A DNA stretch of 64,000 nucleotides, taken from assembly GCF_017351175.1 (NCBI RefSeq), contig NZ_JAFMPN010000008.1, forward strand, positions 124,001 through 188,000, given 5' to 3'. The DNA comes from Desulfovibrio sp. Huiquan2017 (GTDB lineage: Bacteria; Desulfobacterota; Desulfovibrionia; Desulfovibrionales; Desulfovibrionaceae). Shown piece after piece: positions 47,532 to 56,728 of this stretch (positions are counted from its first letter, which is position 1; the number at the start of each line of letters is the position of its first letter). Made by a program: the position numbers and the translations under genes. The notes beneath the pieces are model-generated. The model worked only from the letters and a program-made list of their open reading frames with translations. It had not been told where the DNA came from and searched no databases.

Positions 47532-48107
47532 TTAAATCATGCCCTTGAAGGCGAAGAAGGCCAGCGACATGAGTCCGGCCATGACCAGACCGATGGGCGT
47601 GCCCCGCATGGCCACGGGCAGCCGCCGTACGGCCAGTTTTTCGCGGATACCCGCCAGCAGGACCAGTGCGATCATGAAGCCCAGGCCCGAGGCGAAGGAG
47701 AACATGACCGTTTTGAGGAAGCCGAACTCCTCGCGCTGGCAGATGAGCGCGATGCCCATGACCGCGCAGTTGGTGGTGATGAGCGGCAGGAAGATGCCCA
47801 GCGACTTGTACAGCGGCGGGACCATCTTCTTGAGGAACATCTCCACGAACTGGACCAGGGCGGCGATGACCAGGATGAAGGCCAGCGTCTGGAGGAAGTC
47901 CAGGCCGAAGGGGGCCAGGACGTATTCCTGGACCAGCCAGGTGATGGCCGCGGCCATGACGGCCACGAAGACCACGGCTCCGCCCATGCCCAGCGCCACG
48001 CCCGTGTCCTTGGAGGTGCCGATGAACGGGCAGTTGCCCAGGTACTGGGCCAGGACGATGTTGTTGACGAACATCGCCCCGATGAAGAGAAGGAAGTATT
48101 CCTGCAT
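47532..48107 (-). CDS. rnfA: Rnf electron transport complex subunit A
   Basis: 191 residues with six membrane segments. The N-terminus YFLLFIGAMFVNNIVLAQYLG with the conserved NCPFIG cysteine is the RnfA/NqrE signature, and a second conserved cysteine lies in PLITTNCAVMG. In Rnf and Nqr these cysteines of RnfA and RnfE hold a buried [2Fe-2S] cluster that carries electrons across the membrane. It lies 18 bases after rnfE. Confidence 0.95.
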   Translation of the reverse strand: MQEYFLLFIGAMFVNNIVLAQYLGNCPFIGTSKDTGVALGMGGAVVFVAVMAAAITWLVQEYVLAPFGLDFLQTLAFILVIAALVQFVEMFLKKMVPPLYKSLGIFLPLITTNCAVMGIALICQREEFGFLKTVMFSFASGLGFMIALVLLAGIREKLAVRRLPVAMRGTPIGLVMAGLMSLAFFAFKGMI

Positions 48108-48125
48108 GATCGTTTCCCCCGGGGA

Positions 48126-48803
48126 TTAGCAGTTCTTGTGCCCGCAGCCGCCGCAGGCGCCGCAGTCGTGGGTGGGGCCCTGGACGGCCGCCAGTCCCCG
48201 GCGCTTGCGCCGGACGTTTTCCACGAAGGTCATGATACACAGCAGGATGCCGAGCGAGACGAACGCGCCCGGGGCCTGGACCATGATGCCGATGGGCTGG
48301 AATCCGTCCCAGGCCACGTTGACCCCGAAAATCATGCCCGTGCCGAGCAATTCGCGCAGGGCGCCCAGGAAGGTCAGGGACATGGTGAAGCCCACCCCCA
48401 TGCCGAGCCCGTCGGCCATGGATAGCAGCGGCGGGTTCTTGGACGCGAAGGCCTCGGCCCGGCCCAGGATGATGCAGTTGACCACGATCAGCGGCACGAA
48501 AATGCCGAGCTGTTGGTAGAGCGGATAGGCGAAGGCCTGCATGAGCAACTCGACGGCCACCACCAGCGAGGCGGCGACCACGATGAAGCAGGCGATGCGC
48601 ACCTTGGCCGGGATGATCTTCCTGAGCAGGGAGACCATCAGGTTGGACAGGGTCAGGACGAAGACCACAGCCACGCCCATGCCCAGCCCGTTGTTGGCCG
48701 TGTTGGTCACGGCCAGGGTGGGGCACAGCCCGAGGACCAGCTTGAACGGCGGCAGGTCCGTCCACAGCCCCTTGGAGAATTCCTTCCATAATCTGCTATT
48801 CAT
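48126..48803 (-). CDS. rnfE: Rnf electron transport complex subunit E
   Basis: 225 residues, six membrane segments, homologous to RnfA and NqrD. Conserved cysteines lie in LVLGLCPTLAVTN and PLIVVNCIILGRAEAFAS. I chose the ATG at 48801-48803 because GGAG lies 6 bases upstream; an ATG four codons earlier overlaps that site. The tail HDCGACGGCGHKNC is an unusual Cys/His-rich extension that could bind metal. Confidence 0.93.
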   Translation of the reverse strand: MNSRLWKEFSKGLWTDLPPFKLVLGLCPTLAVTNTANNGLGMGVAVVFVLTLSNLMVSLLRKIIPAKVRIACFIVVAASLVVAVELLMQAFAYPLYQQLGIFVPLIVVNCIILGRAEAFASKNPPLLSMADGLGMGVGFTMSLTFLGALRELLGTGMIFGVNVAWDGFQPIGIMVQAPGAFVSLGILLCIMTFVENVRRKRRGLAAVQGPTHDCGACGGCGHKNC

Positions 48804-48828
48804 TGTCGGCTCCATGCGGTGCGGCGGT

Positions 48829-49404
48829 TCAGGACCAGCCGCCGGCGAGTTTGCCTTTCAGGGCGTTGAATATGGCGATGGCATCGCGCACGGCGGTCAC
48901 GGTGCCGGTGGACGAGATGGTCGCCCCGGCCACGGCCTCGATGTCGCCGCCGTTTTTCTTGAGATCCACCTTGTCCAGTGAATGGCCCCGGAATTGGGTG
49001 GTGTAGCCGTGCTCGGCCACGCGCGCGCCCACACCCGGGGTCTCCTTGAGGGTGGTGATGCCGATGCCGGTCAGAGCCGCGCCCTGCATGTCAAAGCCGA
49101 CCATGACGCCGATGTCGCCGCCGTATCCCTTGCCCGAGGTCTCAAAGGCCAGGCCCACGAGCTTGCCGGAGTTCAGGGCCGGGAACACCATCACGGTCCG
49201 GCCGTCCACATCGAATTTCCGGCGGTCCTTGATCGGGTTGTTGTCGTAGCCGGTCAGGACGGATTCGATGGCCGGGGCCTGGACGTAGGTCAGGACCTGC
49301 TCCTCGATGATCGGGGCCGTGACCTGCTTGAGGGCGGCCAGGGTGATGCCCGCTATGCCGCAGATGAACGACAGGACGATCATCATTTTCATCATTTCCT
49401 TCAT
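48829..49404 (-). CDS. rnfG: Rnf electron transport complex subunit G (covalent flavoprotein)
   Basis: 191 residues: one N-terminal membrane helix and a periplasmic FMN-binding domain. The flavinylation motif reads AGATIS with acceptor Thr162; the usual first residue is serine and here it is alanine. ApbE attaches FMN to this threonine, and an apbE gene lies at the window's end. RnfG passes electrons between the periplasmic face and the membrane subunits. It starts 3 bases after rnfD. Confidence 0.92.
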   Translation of the reverse strand: MKEMMKMMIVLSFICGIAGITLAALKQVTAPIIEEQVLTYVQAPAIESVLTGYDNNPIKDRRKFDVDGRTVMVFPALNSGKLVGLAFETSGKGYGGDIGVMVGFDMQGAALTGIGITTLKETPGVGARVAEHGYTTQFRGHSLDKVDLKKNGGDIEAVAGATISSTGTVTAVRDAIAIFNALKGKLAGGWS

Positions 49405-49407
49405 GGC

Positions 49408-50358
49408 CTATCTCCTTCCGAACGGCTTGGGCCGGATGCGTTCCAGGACCGGGGTGAACAGGTTGGCCAGCAGGATGGCGAAGGGTACGCCGTCCGGGTA
49501 GACGCCCCAGGTCCGGATGATGACGATGAGCGCTCCGGTCAGCAGTCCGAAGAGGAGCATGGGAATTTGCCGGTTGGGCGAGGACGGTCCGTCCGTGGCC
49601 AGGAAGAAAGCGCCGAACAGGGTGGACCCGGTCAGCAGGTGGAACATCGGGGAGGCGTAGATGGACGGGTCCAGCCAGTGGAACAGGAAGGCGGTCAGGG
49701 CGACTCCGCCGATGACTCCCACCGGGATGATGGACGAGATGTGCTTGCGCATGACCAGGAGCAGGCCGCCCAGGAGCACGCCCGCGATCTGGACCGCGCC
49801 CAGTCCGCCGAGTTGCTTGCCCAGGAAGAGTTGGCGGGTGTCGGTGATCTGGACCGCGTCCAGGCCGAAGTTTTTGAGCTGGGCCAGGGGATAGGTCAGG
49901 TCCATGCCGAGCATGGAGGCGTCGATGTCCATGAAGGCGGGCCAGGAGATGCGGCACACGGCCCAGCCGATGAGCGGGGCGCAGAACGGGCTGCCGCCCA
50001 GGGGGCCGAAAATCATCTTGCCGAGGACGATGGCGGTCGCGCTGCCGAAGACCACCAGCCACCAGGGGGCTGAGGCGGGGAGCAGGAAGGCGAAGGACAG
50101 CCCCACGGTAAAGGCGTGGAAGTCGGCGACGTCGGTCTCCCGGTCCATGAAATAATCGCAGGCCATTTCGGCCAGCACGGCGGCGGCCATGGACAGGGCC
50201 ATGACCCGCACGGCGGGCATGCCGAAGGTTATGGCCGCCATGACGGCGGCGGGCAGCATGGCCACCAGGATGGTCAGCATCCGGTCCCGCACGGTGGTGC
50301 CGCAATGGCGATGGGGCGGGACCGAGACGGTCAGGGCAAAGGGATTGAGGGGCTTCAC
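49408..50358 (-). CDS. rnfD: Rnf electron transport complex subunit D
   Basis: 316 residues with about ten membrane segments of the NqrB/RnfD family (DFHAFTVGLSFAFLLPASAP, FATDGPSSP-like region LATDGPSSPNRQIP). The start is GTG at 50356-50358, overlapping the rnfC stop (GTGA) with GGAGG 10 bases upstream. RnfD carries covalent FMN and is thought to contribute to ion translocation; the threonine probably lies in the LLTGSTLFG segment, which I cannot confirm. Confidence 0.93.
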   Translation of the reverse strand: MKPLNPFALTVSVPPHRHCGTTVRDRMLTILVAMLPAAVMAAITFGMPAVRVMALSMAAAVLAEMACDYFMDRETDVADFHAFTVGLSFAFLLPASAPWWLVVFGSATAIVLGKMIFGPLGGSPFCAPLIGWAVCRISWPAFMDIDASMLGMDLTYPLAQLKNFGLDAVQITDTRQLFLGKQLGGLGAVQIAGVLLGGLLLVMRKHISSIIPVGVIGGVALTAFLFHWLDPSIYASPMFHLLTGSTLFGAFFLATDGPSSPNRQIPMLLFGLLTGALIVIIRTWGVYPDGVPFAILLANLFTPVLERIRPKPFGRR

Positions 50359-51458
50359 GGCTGGGTTTCCTCCCCGGACTGGGCTTTGGCCTTCGCCAAT
50401 TCGCTTTTGGCGAGCCGGATGTATTGGAGCATGGGGCGGCGGGCAATGCAGAAGTAGCCGCACAGGCCGCATTCGAAGCAGGCATCCACGGCCTCGGCCT
50501 CGGCCTTGGCGTATTGTCCGAACTCGGCGTAGCTGGTGATCATGGCCGGGTCGAGGCGGGCCGGACAGCGGCGCACACACTCGCCGCAGCCCACACAGGG
50601 GGCGTCCATGGCCACCGGGGCCGGGTTGCGCACCAGGCTGACGCAGGTGGTGGCGCGATCCACGCCTTGGGTGGGCGAAGCGGCGGCCCTGCCGCGAAGC
50701 ACGCCGCCCAGGACGATGCGGTCGCCGTCGCGGATGGTTCCGCCGTCGGTGGTCAGGATCTCGCCCACCGGGACGCCCAGGTCTATGAGCCGGGCCGTGT
50801 TGTCCACGGTGACCATGGTTTGCATGACCGGCAGGCCGGTCTTCATGACCAGCCCGGCATGGAAGACGGTCTCCAGACCGACCACCAGGGTGTGGTCCGG
50901 CGCCTCGATGCCGGTCACCGTCTTGGCCACCAGCGGGTCGAGGCCCTGGGGATACTGGTCCGAGACGACCTTGACGGTCATGTCCGGCAGGCTCTCCCGA
51001 ACGCCGCCGGCCACGGCCAGGACCGCGTCCACGGGCACGAAGCCCCGGACCAGGGCCTCGGCCCCGGCGCACAGGGTGTCGAGCTGTTCGGCCAGGAGGG
51101 TGCGCCGGGAGCGCAGGCCGGGTTCCTCGTCCACGCCGTTGATGATAAGGGTGTCCACCTGGGCGCAGGCCGGAATGTCGGCCCCCAGCTCACGCAGCCG
51201 GGTCAGGAGTTCCGGGCCGCTCAGACCGTCCAGAACCGCCGGGGCCACGGTCTTGCCCTCCTGGCGGGCGATGCGGATACGGTATGGGTCCACATGCAGG
51301 ACCTTGCCGGGAAACGGGGCGTGGATGTCGCCCGCGCCGGGCCGGGACGCCGTGGCGATGCGTTCGCCGCGCACGACCTCCTGCCCGCAGGAAACCAGCG
51401 GACAGTGGCGGTCCAGGGTCACTTCCGCCGGGGCTGGGGATGTCTCTTGCATAGTCAT
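50355..51458 (-). CDS. rnfC: Rnf electron transport complex subunit C
   Basis: 367 residues, on the short side for RnfC (commonly 430 or more). It has the barrel-sandwich segment HAPFPGKVLHVDPYRIRI near the start, the flavin/nucleotide-binding core, an SLBB-like domain and two C-terminal clusters, CVGCGECVRRCP and CFECGLCGYFC. In classical Rnf it docks NAD(H); in Desulfovibrio-like complexes electrons may go instead to the associated multiheme cytochrome. The start ATG at 51456-51458 lies 7 bases after the cytochrome gene. Confidence 0.9.
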   Translation of the reverse strand: MTMQETSPAPAEVTLDRHCPLVSCGQEVVRGERIATASRPGAGDIHAPFPGKVLHVDPYRIRIARQEGKTVAPAVLDGLSGPELLTRLRELGADIPACAQVDTLIINGVDEEPGLRSRRTLLAEQLDTLCAGAEALVRGFVPVDAVLAVAGGVRESLPDMTVKVVSDQYPQGLDPLVAKTVTGIEAPDHTLVVGLETVFHAGLVMKTGLPVMQTMVTVDNTARLIDLGVPVGEILTTDGGTIRDGDRIVLGGVLRGRAAASPTQGVDRATTCVSLVRNPAPVAMDAPCVGCGECVRRCPARLDPAMITSYAEFGQYAKAEAEAVDACFECGLCGYFCIARRPMLQYIRLAKSELAKAKAQSGEETQP

Positions 51459-51465
51459 TGTCGGT

Positions 51466-52230
51466 TTACCTGCTGATGTGGCATTGGTTGCAGTTGTCCG
51501 GGCCGTAGGGGCCCGCGCCCATTTCCTCATGGCAGGACATGCACTGGTCGTGGAAAGCGTTCATACGGGGCAGGACCAGTTCCCGGGTCTCGGACTCGTG
51601 GCATTGGTTACAGGCCGAAAAGTCGCCCTTGTAGTCGGTCATGTCCTTCTGAATGTGGCAGGATTTGCAACTGGATAATCCTTTGTCGAACATGTCCTCA
51701 TGACACTGGCCGCAACTCTCATGCCCGGCCTCGCGTATGGACAGGAGTTTGTCCGTGCTCTTTTCCGTGTGGCAGTTGGTGCACTTCTGGGGCTCGGGTT
51801 CGATCTCCTTGCCGTGGTGGCAGTCGTAACAGTCCGAGGCGTAGTCCTTGTGCGCATCGTGGTCGAAGCGGATCTTGTCGTACTCTATGTGATGGCAGCG
51901 TACGCAGTAGGATTCGTTGGGGAAGGAATCCATGTGGTTGTCCACGAAATTTTGATCGAAGTCGTTGGGATGGCAGGAGCCGCAGGCCAGGGCCCCGTCT
52001 TCCGGGGTGACGATGGGCTGGGACCTGTCATGATGACAGCGGGAGCATTCGATCTGGTAGTCCCGGTGGTGGACCAGGTGGGAAAAGATGACCTTGCCCC
52101 CGTTGTTCTCGAACAGGATGCGCATGGGCATCGGCTGCGTCTGGCCGGACCGGACATAGCCGACGATGGCCACCGCCAGGAGTACGATGGTCGCCGCCAG
52201 GACCGGAAATAATTTCGATTTTGAACGCAT
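51466..52230 (-). CDS. dhcF: Decaheme cytochrome c associated with Rnf
   Basis: 254 residues with ten CxxCH heme motifs (from CSRCHH to the C-terminal CNQCHI) and an uncleaved or signal-type N-terminal helix (LFPVLAATIVLLAVAIVGYV). It leads the rnf operon. Similar multiheme cytochromes precede rnf in Desulfovibrio and Methanosarcina and link the complex to periplasmic cytochrome c3 pools. It is therefore the likely periplasmic electron partner of Rnf. Confidence 0.93.
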   Translation of the reverse strand: MRSKSKLFPVLAATIVLLAVAIVGYVRSGQTQPMPMRILFENNGGKVIFSHLVHHRDYQIECSRCHHDRSQPIVTPEDGALACGSCHPNDFDQNFVDNHMDSFPNESYCVRCHHIEYDKIRFDHDAHKDYASDCYDCHHGKEIEPEPQKCTNCHTEKSTDKLLSIREAGHESCGQCHEDMFDKGLSSCKSCHIQKDMTDYKGDFSACNQCHESETRELVLPRMNAFHDQCMSCHEEMGAGPYGPDNCNQCHISR

Positions 52231-52294
52231 CTTTCCTCTCCGCCGCGATGAAACGGCAGCTCCGGTTGATTACAATGGACTGGTTTGTTGCAAT

Positions 52295-52320
52295 CTGCGG
52301 GCGGCCGGAGCCGCCCGCAG
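52295..52320 (-). terminator. Hairpin after the DASS transporter gene
   Basis: CTGCGGGCGGC (52295-52305) pairs with 52310-52320 over a CGGA tetraloop, 10 bases past the transporter stop. No strong T-run follows on the minus strand. Confidence 0.6.
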
Positions 52321-52330
52321 GGTTATGTCG

Positions 52331-53872
52331 TTACTTGGGAATGATCGCCCAACTCGGCACGGTGGTGAGATCGATGCCCCAGAGCGCCGGGAGGATGTAA
52401 ACCACGAAGCCCGTGATCAGGATCGTTCCTATGATGTTCAACCAGACGCCCGCCTTCGCCATCTGTTTGATGGTCACGCATCCGCTGCCGAAAATGACGG
52501 CGTTGGGCGGCGTGGCCACCGGGAGCATGAAGGCGTAGGAGGCCGCCACGCAGGCGCCGACGATGGTCGCGAACGGGTGCACGCCCATGGCGATGGCCGC
52601 GGAACCCATGATGGGCACGAGCAGGGTGGCGGTGGCGGTGTTGGAAGTGATCTCGGTCAGGAAGATGGTGATCAGGACCACCGCGCCGACGAAGACGATC
52701 ATGCTGGTGCCTTCAAGCGCGCCGAGCTGGCTCGCGATGTAGGCCGCCAGACCGGTCTTGGCGAAGCCGTTGGCGATGGCCAGGCCGCCGCCGAAGAGCA
52801 GGATCACGTCCCAAGGAATCTTCACGGCGGTTTTCCAGTCCAGGAGGAACTGGCCTTTTTTGAAGTCCACGGGAATGGCGAACAGGATCAGGGCGCCGAA
52901 AATAGCGATGGTGGCGTCGCCGATGTACTTGAAGTGGGGCAGGATGCCCAGGACGAAAGCGGATTTTGCCATGAAGCCGCGCGCCAGCCAGAAGGCGGCC
53001 ATGAAACAGCCTACGATGACGATTTTCTTTTCCGCGTTGGACATGGGGCCGAGTTTCTTCACTTCGTCGTTGATGATCTTGGCGCCACCGGCCAGTTCCA
53101 TGCCGCCGGTGGGGAAGAGGATCTTGGTCAGCAGGACCCAGGCGATGGCCATGGTGATGACCGCCAAGGGCACGCCGAAAATCATCCACTGGCCGAAGCC
53201 GATCTGCACGCCGAACATCTTTTCGACCATGCCCGCCATGACGGTGTTGGGCGGGGTGCCGATGATGGTGGCCACGCCGCCGATGGACGCGGCATAGGCG
53301 ATGCCGAGCATCAGGCCTCGGCCGAAGTTGAATTCGGGACCGATATTGGTGACGCTGTCGCGCAGGTGCTCGGAGTCGTAGCCTGTGGCCTGCTGGATGA
53401 CGGCCATGCCGATGGGCACCATCATCATGGCCGTGGCGGTGTTGGACACCCACATGGACAGGAAGCCGGTGGCCACCATGAAGCCCATGATCATTCGGGC
53501 CGGGCTGGTGCCGATGGCTTTGATGGTATACAGGGCCACGCGGCGGTGCAGGTTCCAGCGCTCCATGGTCACGGCCAGGAAGAAGCCGCCCATGAACAGG
53601 TAAATCAGGTGATTGGCGTAGGGGGCCGTGGAAGCCGAAGACTTCATGACGCCCAACAACGGGAAAAGGGCGATGGGCATGAGGGAGGTCGCCGGAATGG
53701 GGATTGCCTCGGTGATCCACCAAATGGCCATCAGGACGGTCACTGCCGCCACGCGCCATGCTTCGAGCTTCATACCTTCGGGAGCCGGAATGAGCAGCAT
53801 GGCGATAAACACGATGGGTCCGAGAAAGAACCCTATCTGTTTGCCCTTGTTGGATTCAGCCTGATCAGACAT
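52331..53872 (-). CDS. DASS/SLC13-family sodium:dicarboxylate (anion) symporter
   Basis: 513 residues with eleven or more membrane segments. Both Na+-site motifs are present (WVSNTATAMMM and TSNTATATLL), each followed by a proline-rich loop (GTPPNTV and ATPPNAV). The start ATG at 53870-53872 has GAGGAG upstream. The family moves succinate, fumarate, malate or sulfate with sodium. Being next to malic enzyme, fumarase and fumarate reductase, and near DctB/DctD-type genes, C4-dicarboxylates are the likely cargo. Confidence 0.87.
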   Translation of the reverse strand: MSDQAESNKGKQIGFFLGPIVFIAMLLIPAPEGMKLEAWRVAAVTVLMAIWWITEAIPIPATSLMPIALFPLLGVMKSSASTAPYANHLIYLFMGGFFLAVTMERWNLHRRVALYTIKAIGTSPARMIMGFMVATGFLSMWVSNTATAMMMVPIGMAVIQQATGYDSEHLRDSVTNIGPEFNFGRGLMLGIAYAASIGGVATIIGTPPNTVMAGMVEKMFGVQIGFGQWMIFGVPLAVITMAIAWVLLTKILFPTGGMELAGGAKIINDEVKKLGPMSNAEKKIVIVGCFMAAFWLARGFMAKSAFVLGILPHFKYIGDATIAIFGALILFAIPVDFKKGQFLLDWKTAVKIPWDVILLFGGGLAIANGFAKTGLAAYIASQLGALEGTSMIVFVGAVVLITIFLTEITSNTATATLLVPIMGSAAIAMGVHPFATIVGACVAASYAFMLPVATPPNAVIFGSGCVTIKQMAKAGVWLNIIGTILITGFVVYILPALWGIDLTTVPSWAIIPK

Positions 53873-53942
53873 ATTACACTCCTCACTAAGTAAGACGTTT
53901 TCACCTCGGAAAGGACCGCAACCCCAGACGGCGCTGAGGGAA

Positions 53943-53977
53943 AAAGCCGGGCGGAGCACCCCGCTCCACCCGGCTTT
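53943..53977 (-). terminator. Rho-independent terminator after the malic enzyme gene
   Basis: A stem of 9+5 base pairs with one C-A mismatch (53943-53957 with 53963-53977) and a 5-base loop is followed on the minus strand by a T-run. It begins 5 bases past the malic enzyme stop. Confidence 0.85.
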
Positions 53978-53982
53978 CGTTT

Positions 53983-55305
53983 TTAGATTCCGAGATGATA
54001 GGTTTCAACGAACGCGCTCACGCGGGCGCCGGAATCGGCGATGCGCTTGCTGAGCGACGCCTTGTATTTTTCCAGATCGAGCGGCTTGCGGGCCACGCCC
54101 TCCTCCATGGCTGCCTTGGCCACGGCCACGGAGACGTACTCGATGAGCCGCAGGTCCAGGGCCTTGGGGATGACGTAGTCGGTGCCGAATTCAAGCTTGT
54201 CCACACCGAAGGCTTCGCAGACGTATTGCGGGGCCTCGGTCTTGGCCAGATCGGCCAGGGCCTTGGCGGCCGCCAACTTCATGCCCTCGGTGATGGAGGA
54301 GGCTCTGCAGTCCAGCGCGCCGCGGAAGATGAACGGGAAACCGAGCACGTTGTTGACCTGGTTGGGGAAGTCGGAACGGCCGGTGCCCATGATGCAGTCC
54401 GGGCGCGCCGCCTTGGCGTCGTCGTAGGTGATCTCCGGGTCCGGGTTGGCGCAGGCGAAGATGATCGGGCAGTTGTCGGACATGGACTTGACCATCTCCT
54501 GGGAGACGATGCCGCCCTTGGACAGGCCCAGGAAGCAGTCCGCGCCGACCATGGCCTCGGCCAGGGAGCCGTAGGCCTTCTCGGTGGCGTACTGTTGCTT
54601 GAACTCGTTGAGGTCGGTGCGGGCCTTGTTGATGTGGCCGCGGGAATCGAACATGGCGATGTTCTCGAACTTGACGCCCATGTTCCGGTACAGATTGGTG
54701 CAGGCGATGGCCGCCGCGCCCGCGCCGGAGATGACCACGCGCATGTCGGCCGGATTCTTGCCCGAGATCTCGATGGCGTTCATCATGCCCGCGGCCGTGA
54801 CGATGGCCGTGCCGTGCTGATCGTCATGGAAGACCGGGATGTTCATTTCCTTTTTCAGCTTCTCCTCGATGTAGAAGCATTCGGGGGCCTTGATGTCTTC
54901 GAGGTTGATGCCGCCGAAGGTCGGCTCCAGGGCCTTGACCACTTCGCACAGCTTGTCGGGATCGGTCACGTCCAGGTCGATGTCGTAGACGTCCACGTCG
55001 CCGAAGACCTTGAACAGCACGCCCTTGCCTTCCATGACCGGCTTGCCGGCCAGGGGGCCGATGTTGCCCAGGCCGAGCACGGCGGTGCCGTTGGAGACCA
55101 CGCCCACCAGGTTGCCCTTGCCGGTGTATTCGTAAACCAGTTCGGGATCGGCGTGGATCGCCTTGCACGCCTCGGCGACGCCGGGGCTGTACGCCATGGA
55201 CAGATGCTTCTGGGTCTTGCACGGCTTGACCGGAACGACCTCGACCTTCCCCTTGCGGCCGATGGAATGGTAGTCCAGGGCCTCCTGTTTGGTGAACAAT
55301 GCCAT
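53983..55305 (-). CDS. maeB: Malic enzyme (malate dehydrogenase, decarboxylating)
   Basis: 440 residues, the short bacterial type without a phosphotransacetylase domain. The metal/substrate motifs [15 protein letters not shown] and the dinucleotide fold [16 protein letters not shown] are clear, and [14 protein letters not shown] is the conserved N-terminal block. It converts malate to pyruvate, CO2 and NAD(P)H. It sits downstream of fumarase in the same operon, so fumarate can run to pyruvate and on to PFOR. Confidence 0.95.
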   Translation of the reverse strand: MALFTKQEALDYHSIGRKGKVEVVPVKPCKTQKHLSMAYSPGVAEACKAIHADPELVYEYTGKGNLVGVVSNGTAVLGLGNIGPLAGKPVMEGKGVLFKVFGDVDVYDIDLDVTDPDKLCEVVKALEPTFGGINLEDIKAPECFYIEEKLKKEMNIPVFHDDQHGTAIVTAAGMMNAIEISGKNPADMRVVISGAGAAAIACTNLYRNMGVKFENIAMFDSRGHINKARTDLNEFKQQYATEKAYGSLAEAMVGADCFLGLSKGGIVSQEMVKSMSDNCPIIFACANPDPEITYDDAKAARPDCIMGTGRSDFPNQVNNVLGFPFIFRGALDCRASSITEGMKLAAAKALADLAKTEAPQYVCEAFGVDKLEFGTDYVIPKALDLRLIEYVSVAVAKAAMEEGVARKPLDLEKYKASLSKRIADSGARVSAFVETYHLGI

Positions 55306-55330
55306 TTTGGAATCTCCTTGTGGTTGTGCG

Positions 55331-55888
55331 TTATTCGATGCCCGCGGCCTTGCGGTCGGGCACGGCGTACAGTTCGCCGCCGTGGGAATCGTTGATGACG
55401 AGCAGGGGGAAGTCCTCGACCTTCATTTCGCGAATGGCCTCGGGGCCGAGTTCGTCAAAGGCGATGACGGTGGACTCCACGATGGAATTGGACAGCAGCG
55501 CGCCCGCGCCGCCGGTGGCGCCGAAGTACACGGCGGTGTAATCCTGCATGGCCTGCCGGGTGGCCTCGTCGCGCTTGCCCTTGCCGATGGTTGCCTTGAG
55601 CCCGAGCGAGTAGAGACGCGGGGCGAAGGAGTCCATGCGGTAGCTGGTGGTCGGTCCGGCCGCGCCGATGGGGCGGCCCGGAGGCGCCGGAGAGGGGCCG
55701 ACGTAATAGATGGCCGCGCCCTTGAGATCGAAGGGCAGTTCCTTGCCCGCGTCGAGCAGGTCCACGAGTTTCTTGTGAGCCGCGTCGCGCGCGGAATAGA
55801 TGGTCCCGGTCAGGAAGACCACGTCGCCCGCCTTGAGCTGGGCGATGTCCTCATCGGTCAATGGGGTGTTCAGTTTGTATTCAGCCAT
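55331..55888 (-). CDS. Class I fumarate hydratase, beta subunit
   Basis: 185 residues of the C-terminal fumarase/tartrate dehydratase domain. The catalytic loop YVGPSPAPPGRPIGAAGPTT and SYRMDSFAPRLY are diagnostic. It overlaps the alpha subunit gene by one base (TAATG), a mark of coupled translation. With the alpha subunit it hydrates fumarate to L-malate. Confidence 0.93.
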   Translation of the reverse strand: MAEYKLNTPLTDEDIAQLKAGDVVFLTGTIYSARDAAHKKLVDLLDAGKELPFDLKGAAIYYVGPSPAPPGRPIGAAGPTTSYRMDSFAPRLYSLGLKATIGKGKRDEATRQAMQDYTAVYFGATGGAGALLSNSIVESTVIAFDELGPEAIREMKVEDFPLLVINDSHGGELYAVPDRKAAGIE

Positions 55889-56727
55889 TAGAGTATGACC
55901 TCCTCATGCCGCTGGGAGTGGCATTGCACGTTGACGGCCAGAGGCAGGCTCGCCAGGTGGCACGGCTCCATGGTGATCTTCACGCTGAGCACGGTGGTCT
56001 TGCCGCCGAGCCCCATGGGGCCGATGCCCAGCGCGTTGATGGCGTCCGTGAGCTCCTGTTCCTTGGCCGCGATATCCGGATCGGGATGGGTGTCGTCGAG
56101 TTTGCGCAGCAGACCGCGCTTGGCGATCTTGGCCGCGTGCTCGAAGGTCCCGCCAATGCCCACGCCGATGACCGTGGGCGGGCAGGGGTTCGGGCCCGCT
56201 TCGGCCACGCGGTTGACCACGAACTTCTTGATTCCTTCCCAGCCCTGGGCCGGGGCGAGCATGGTCACGCGGGACATGTTTTCGGCGCCGCCCCCCTTGG
56301 CCATGAAGGAGATCTTCAGCTTGTCGCCGGGCACGAAATCGAAGTGGATGATGGCCGGGGTGCCGTCGCCGGTGTTGGCCCGGGTCAGCGGGTCGCAGGC
56401 GGACTTGCGCAGGTAGCCTTCCTTGTAGCCCTTGCGGGTGCCCTCGTTGATGGCCTCGCGCAGGTTGCCGCCCTCGATGCGCACGTCGTCGCCCACTTCC
56501 ACGAAGAAGACGGCCAGTCCGGTGTCCTGGCACAGTGGCAGTTTGGTCTCGTGGGCCAGGTCCGCGTTTTCCAGGAGCTGGCGGAGCACTTCCTTGGCGG
56601 AAGGGCTGGTTTCCTCTGCCATGGCCTTTTCCAACTTGCCGCGCACGTCGGCGGGCAGTTCGGTGTTGGCACTGACGCACATCTTGGCGACGGCGTCGAT
56701 GATGTCGCTGGTCTGAATGGTACGCAT
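55888..56727 (-). CDS. Class I fumarate hydratase, alpha subunit ([4Fe-4S])
   Basis: 279 residues. The three cluster cysteines lie in LPLCQDTG, PNPCPPTVIGVG and TMEPCHLASLP. The labile iron of the [4Fe-4S] cluster acts as the Lewis acid. Such enzymes are oxygen-sensitive, fitting an anaerobe. It begins one base after frdB ends, so it belongs to the fumarate reductase operon. Confidence 0.94.
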   Translation of the reverse strand: MRTIQTSDIIDAVAKMCVSANTELPADVRGKLEKAMAEETSPSAKEVLRQLLENADLAHETKLPLCQDTGLAVFFVEVGDDVRIEGGNLREAINEGTRKGYKEGYLRKSACDPLTRANTGDGTPAIIHFDFVPGDKLKISFMAKGGGAENMSRVTMLAPAQGWEGIKKFVVNRVAEAGPNPCPPTVIGVGIGGTFEHAAKIAKRGLLRKLDDTHPDPDIAAKEQELTDAINALGIGPMGLGGKTTVLSVKITMEPCHLASLPLAVNVQCHSQRHEEVIL

Positions 56728-56728
56728 G

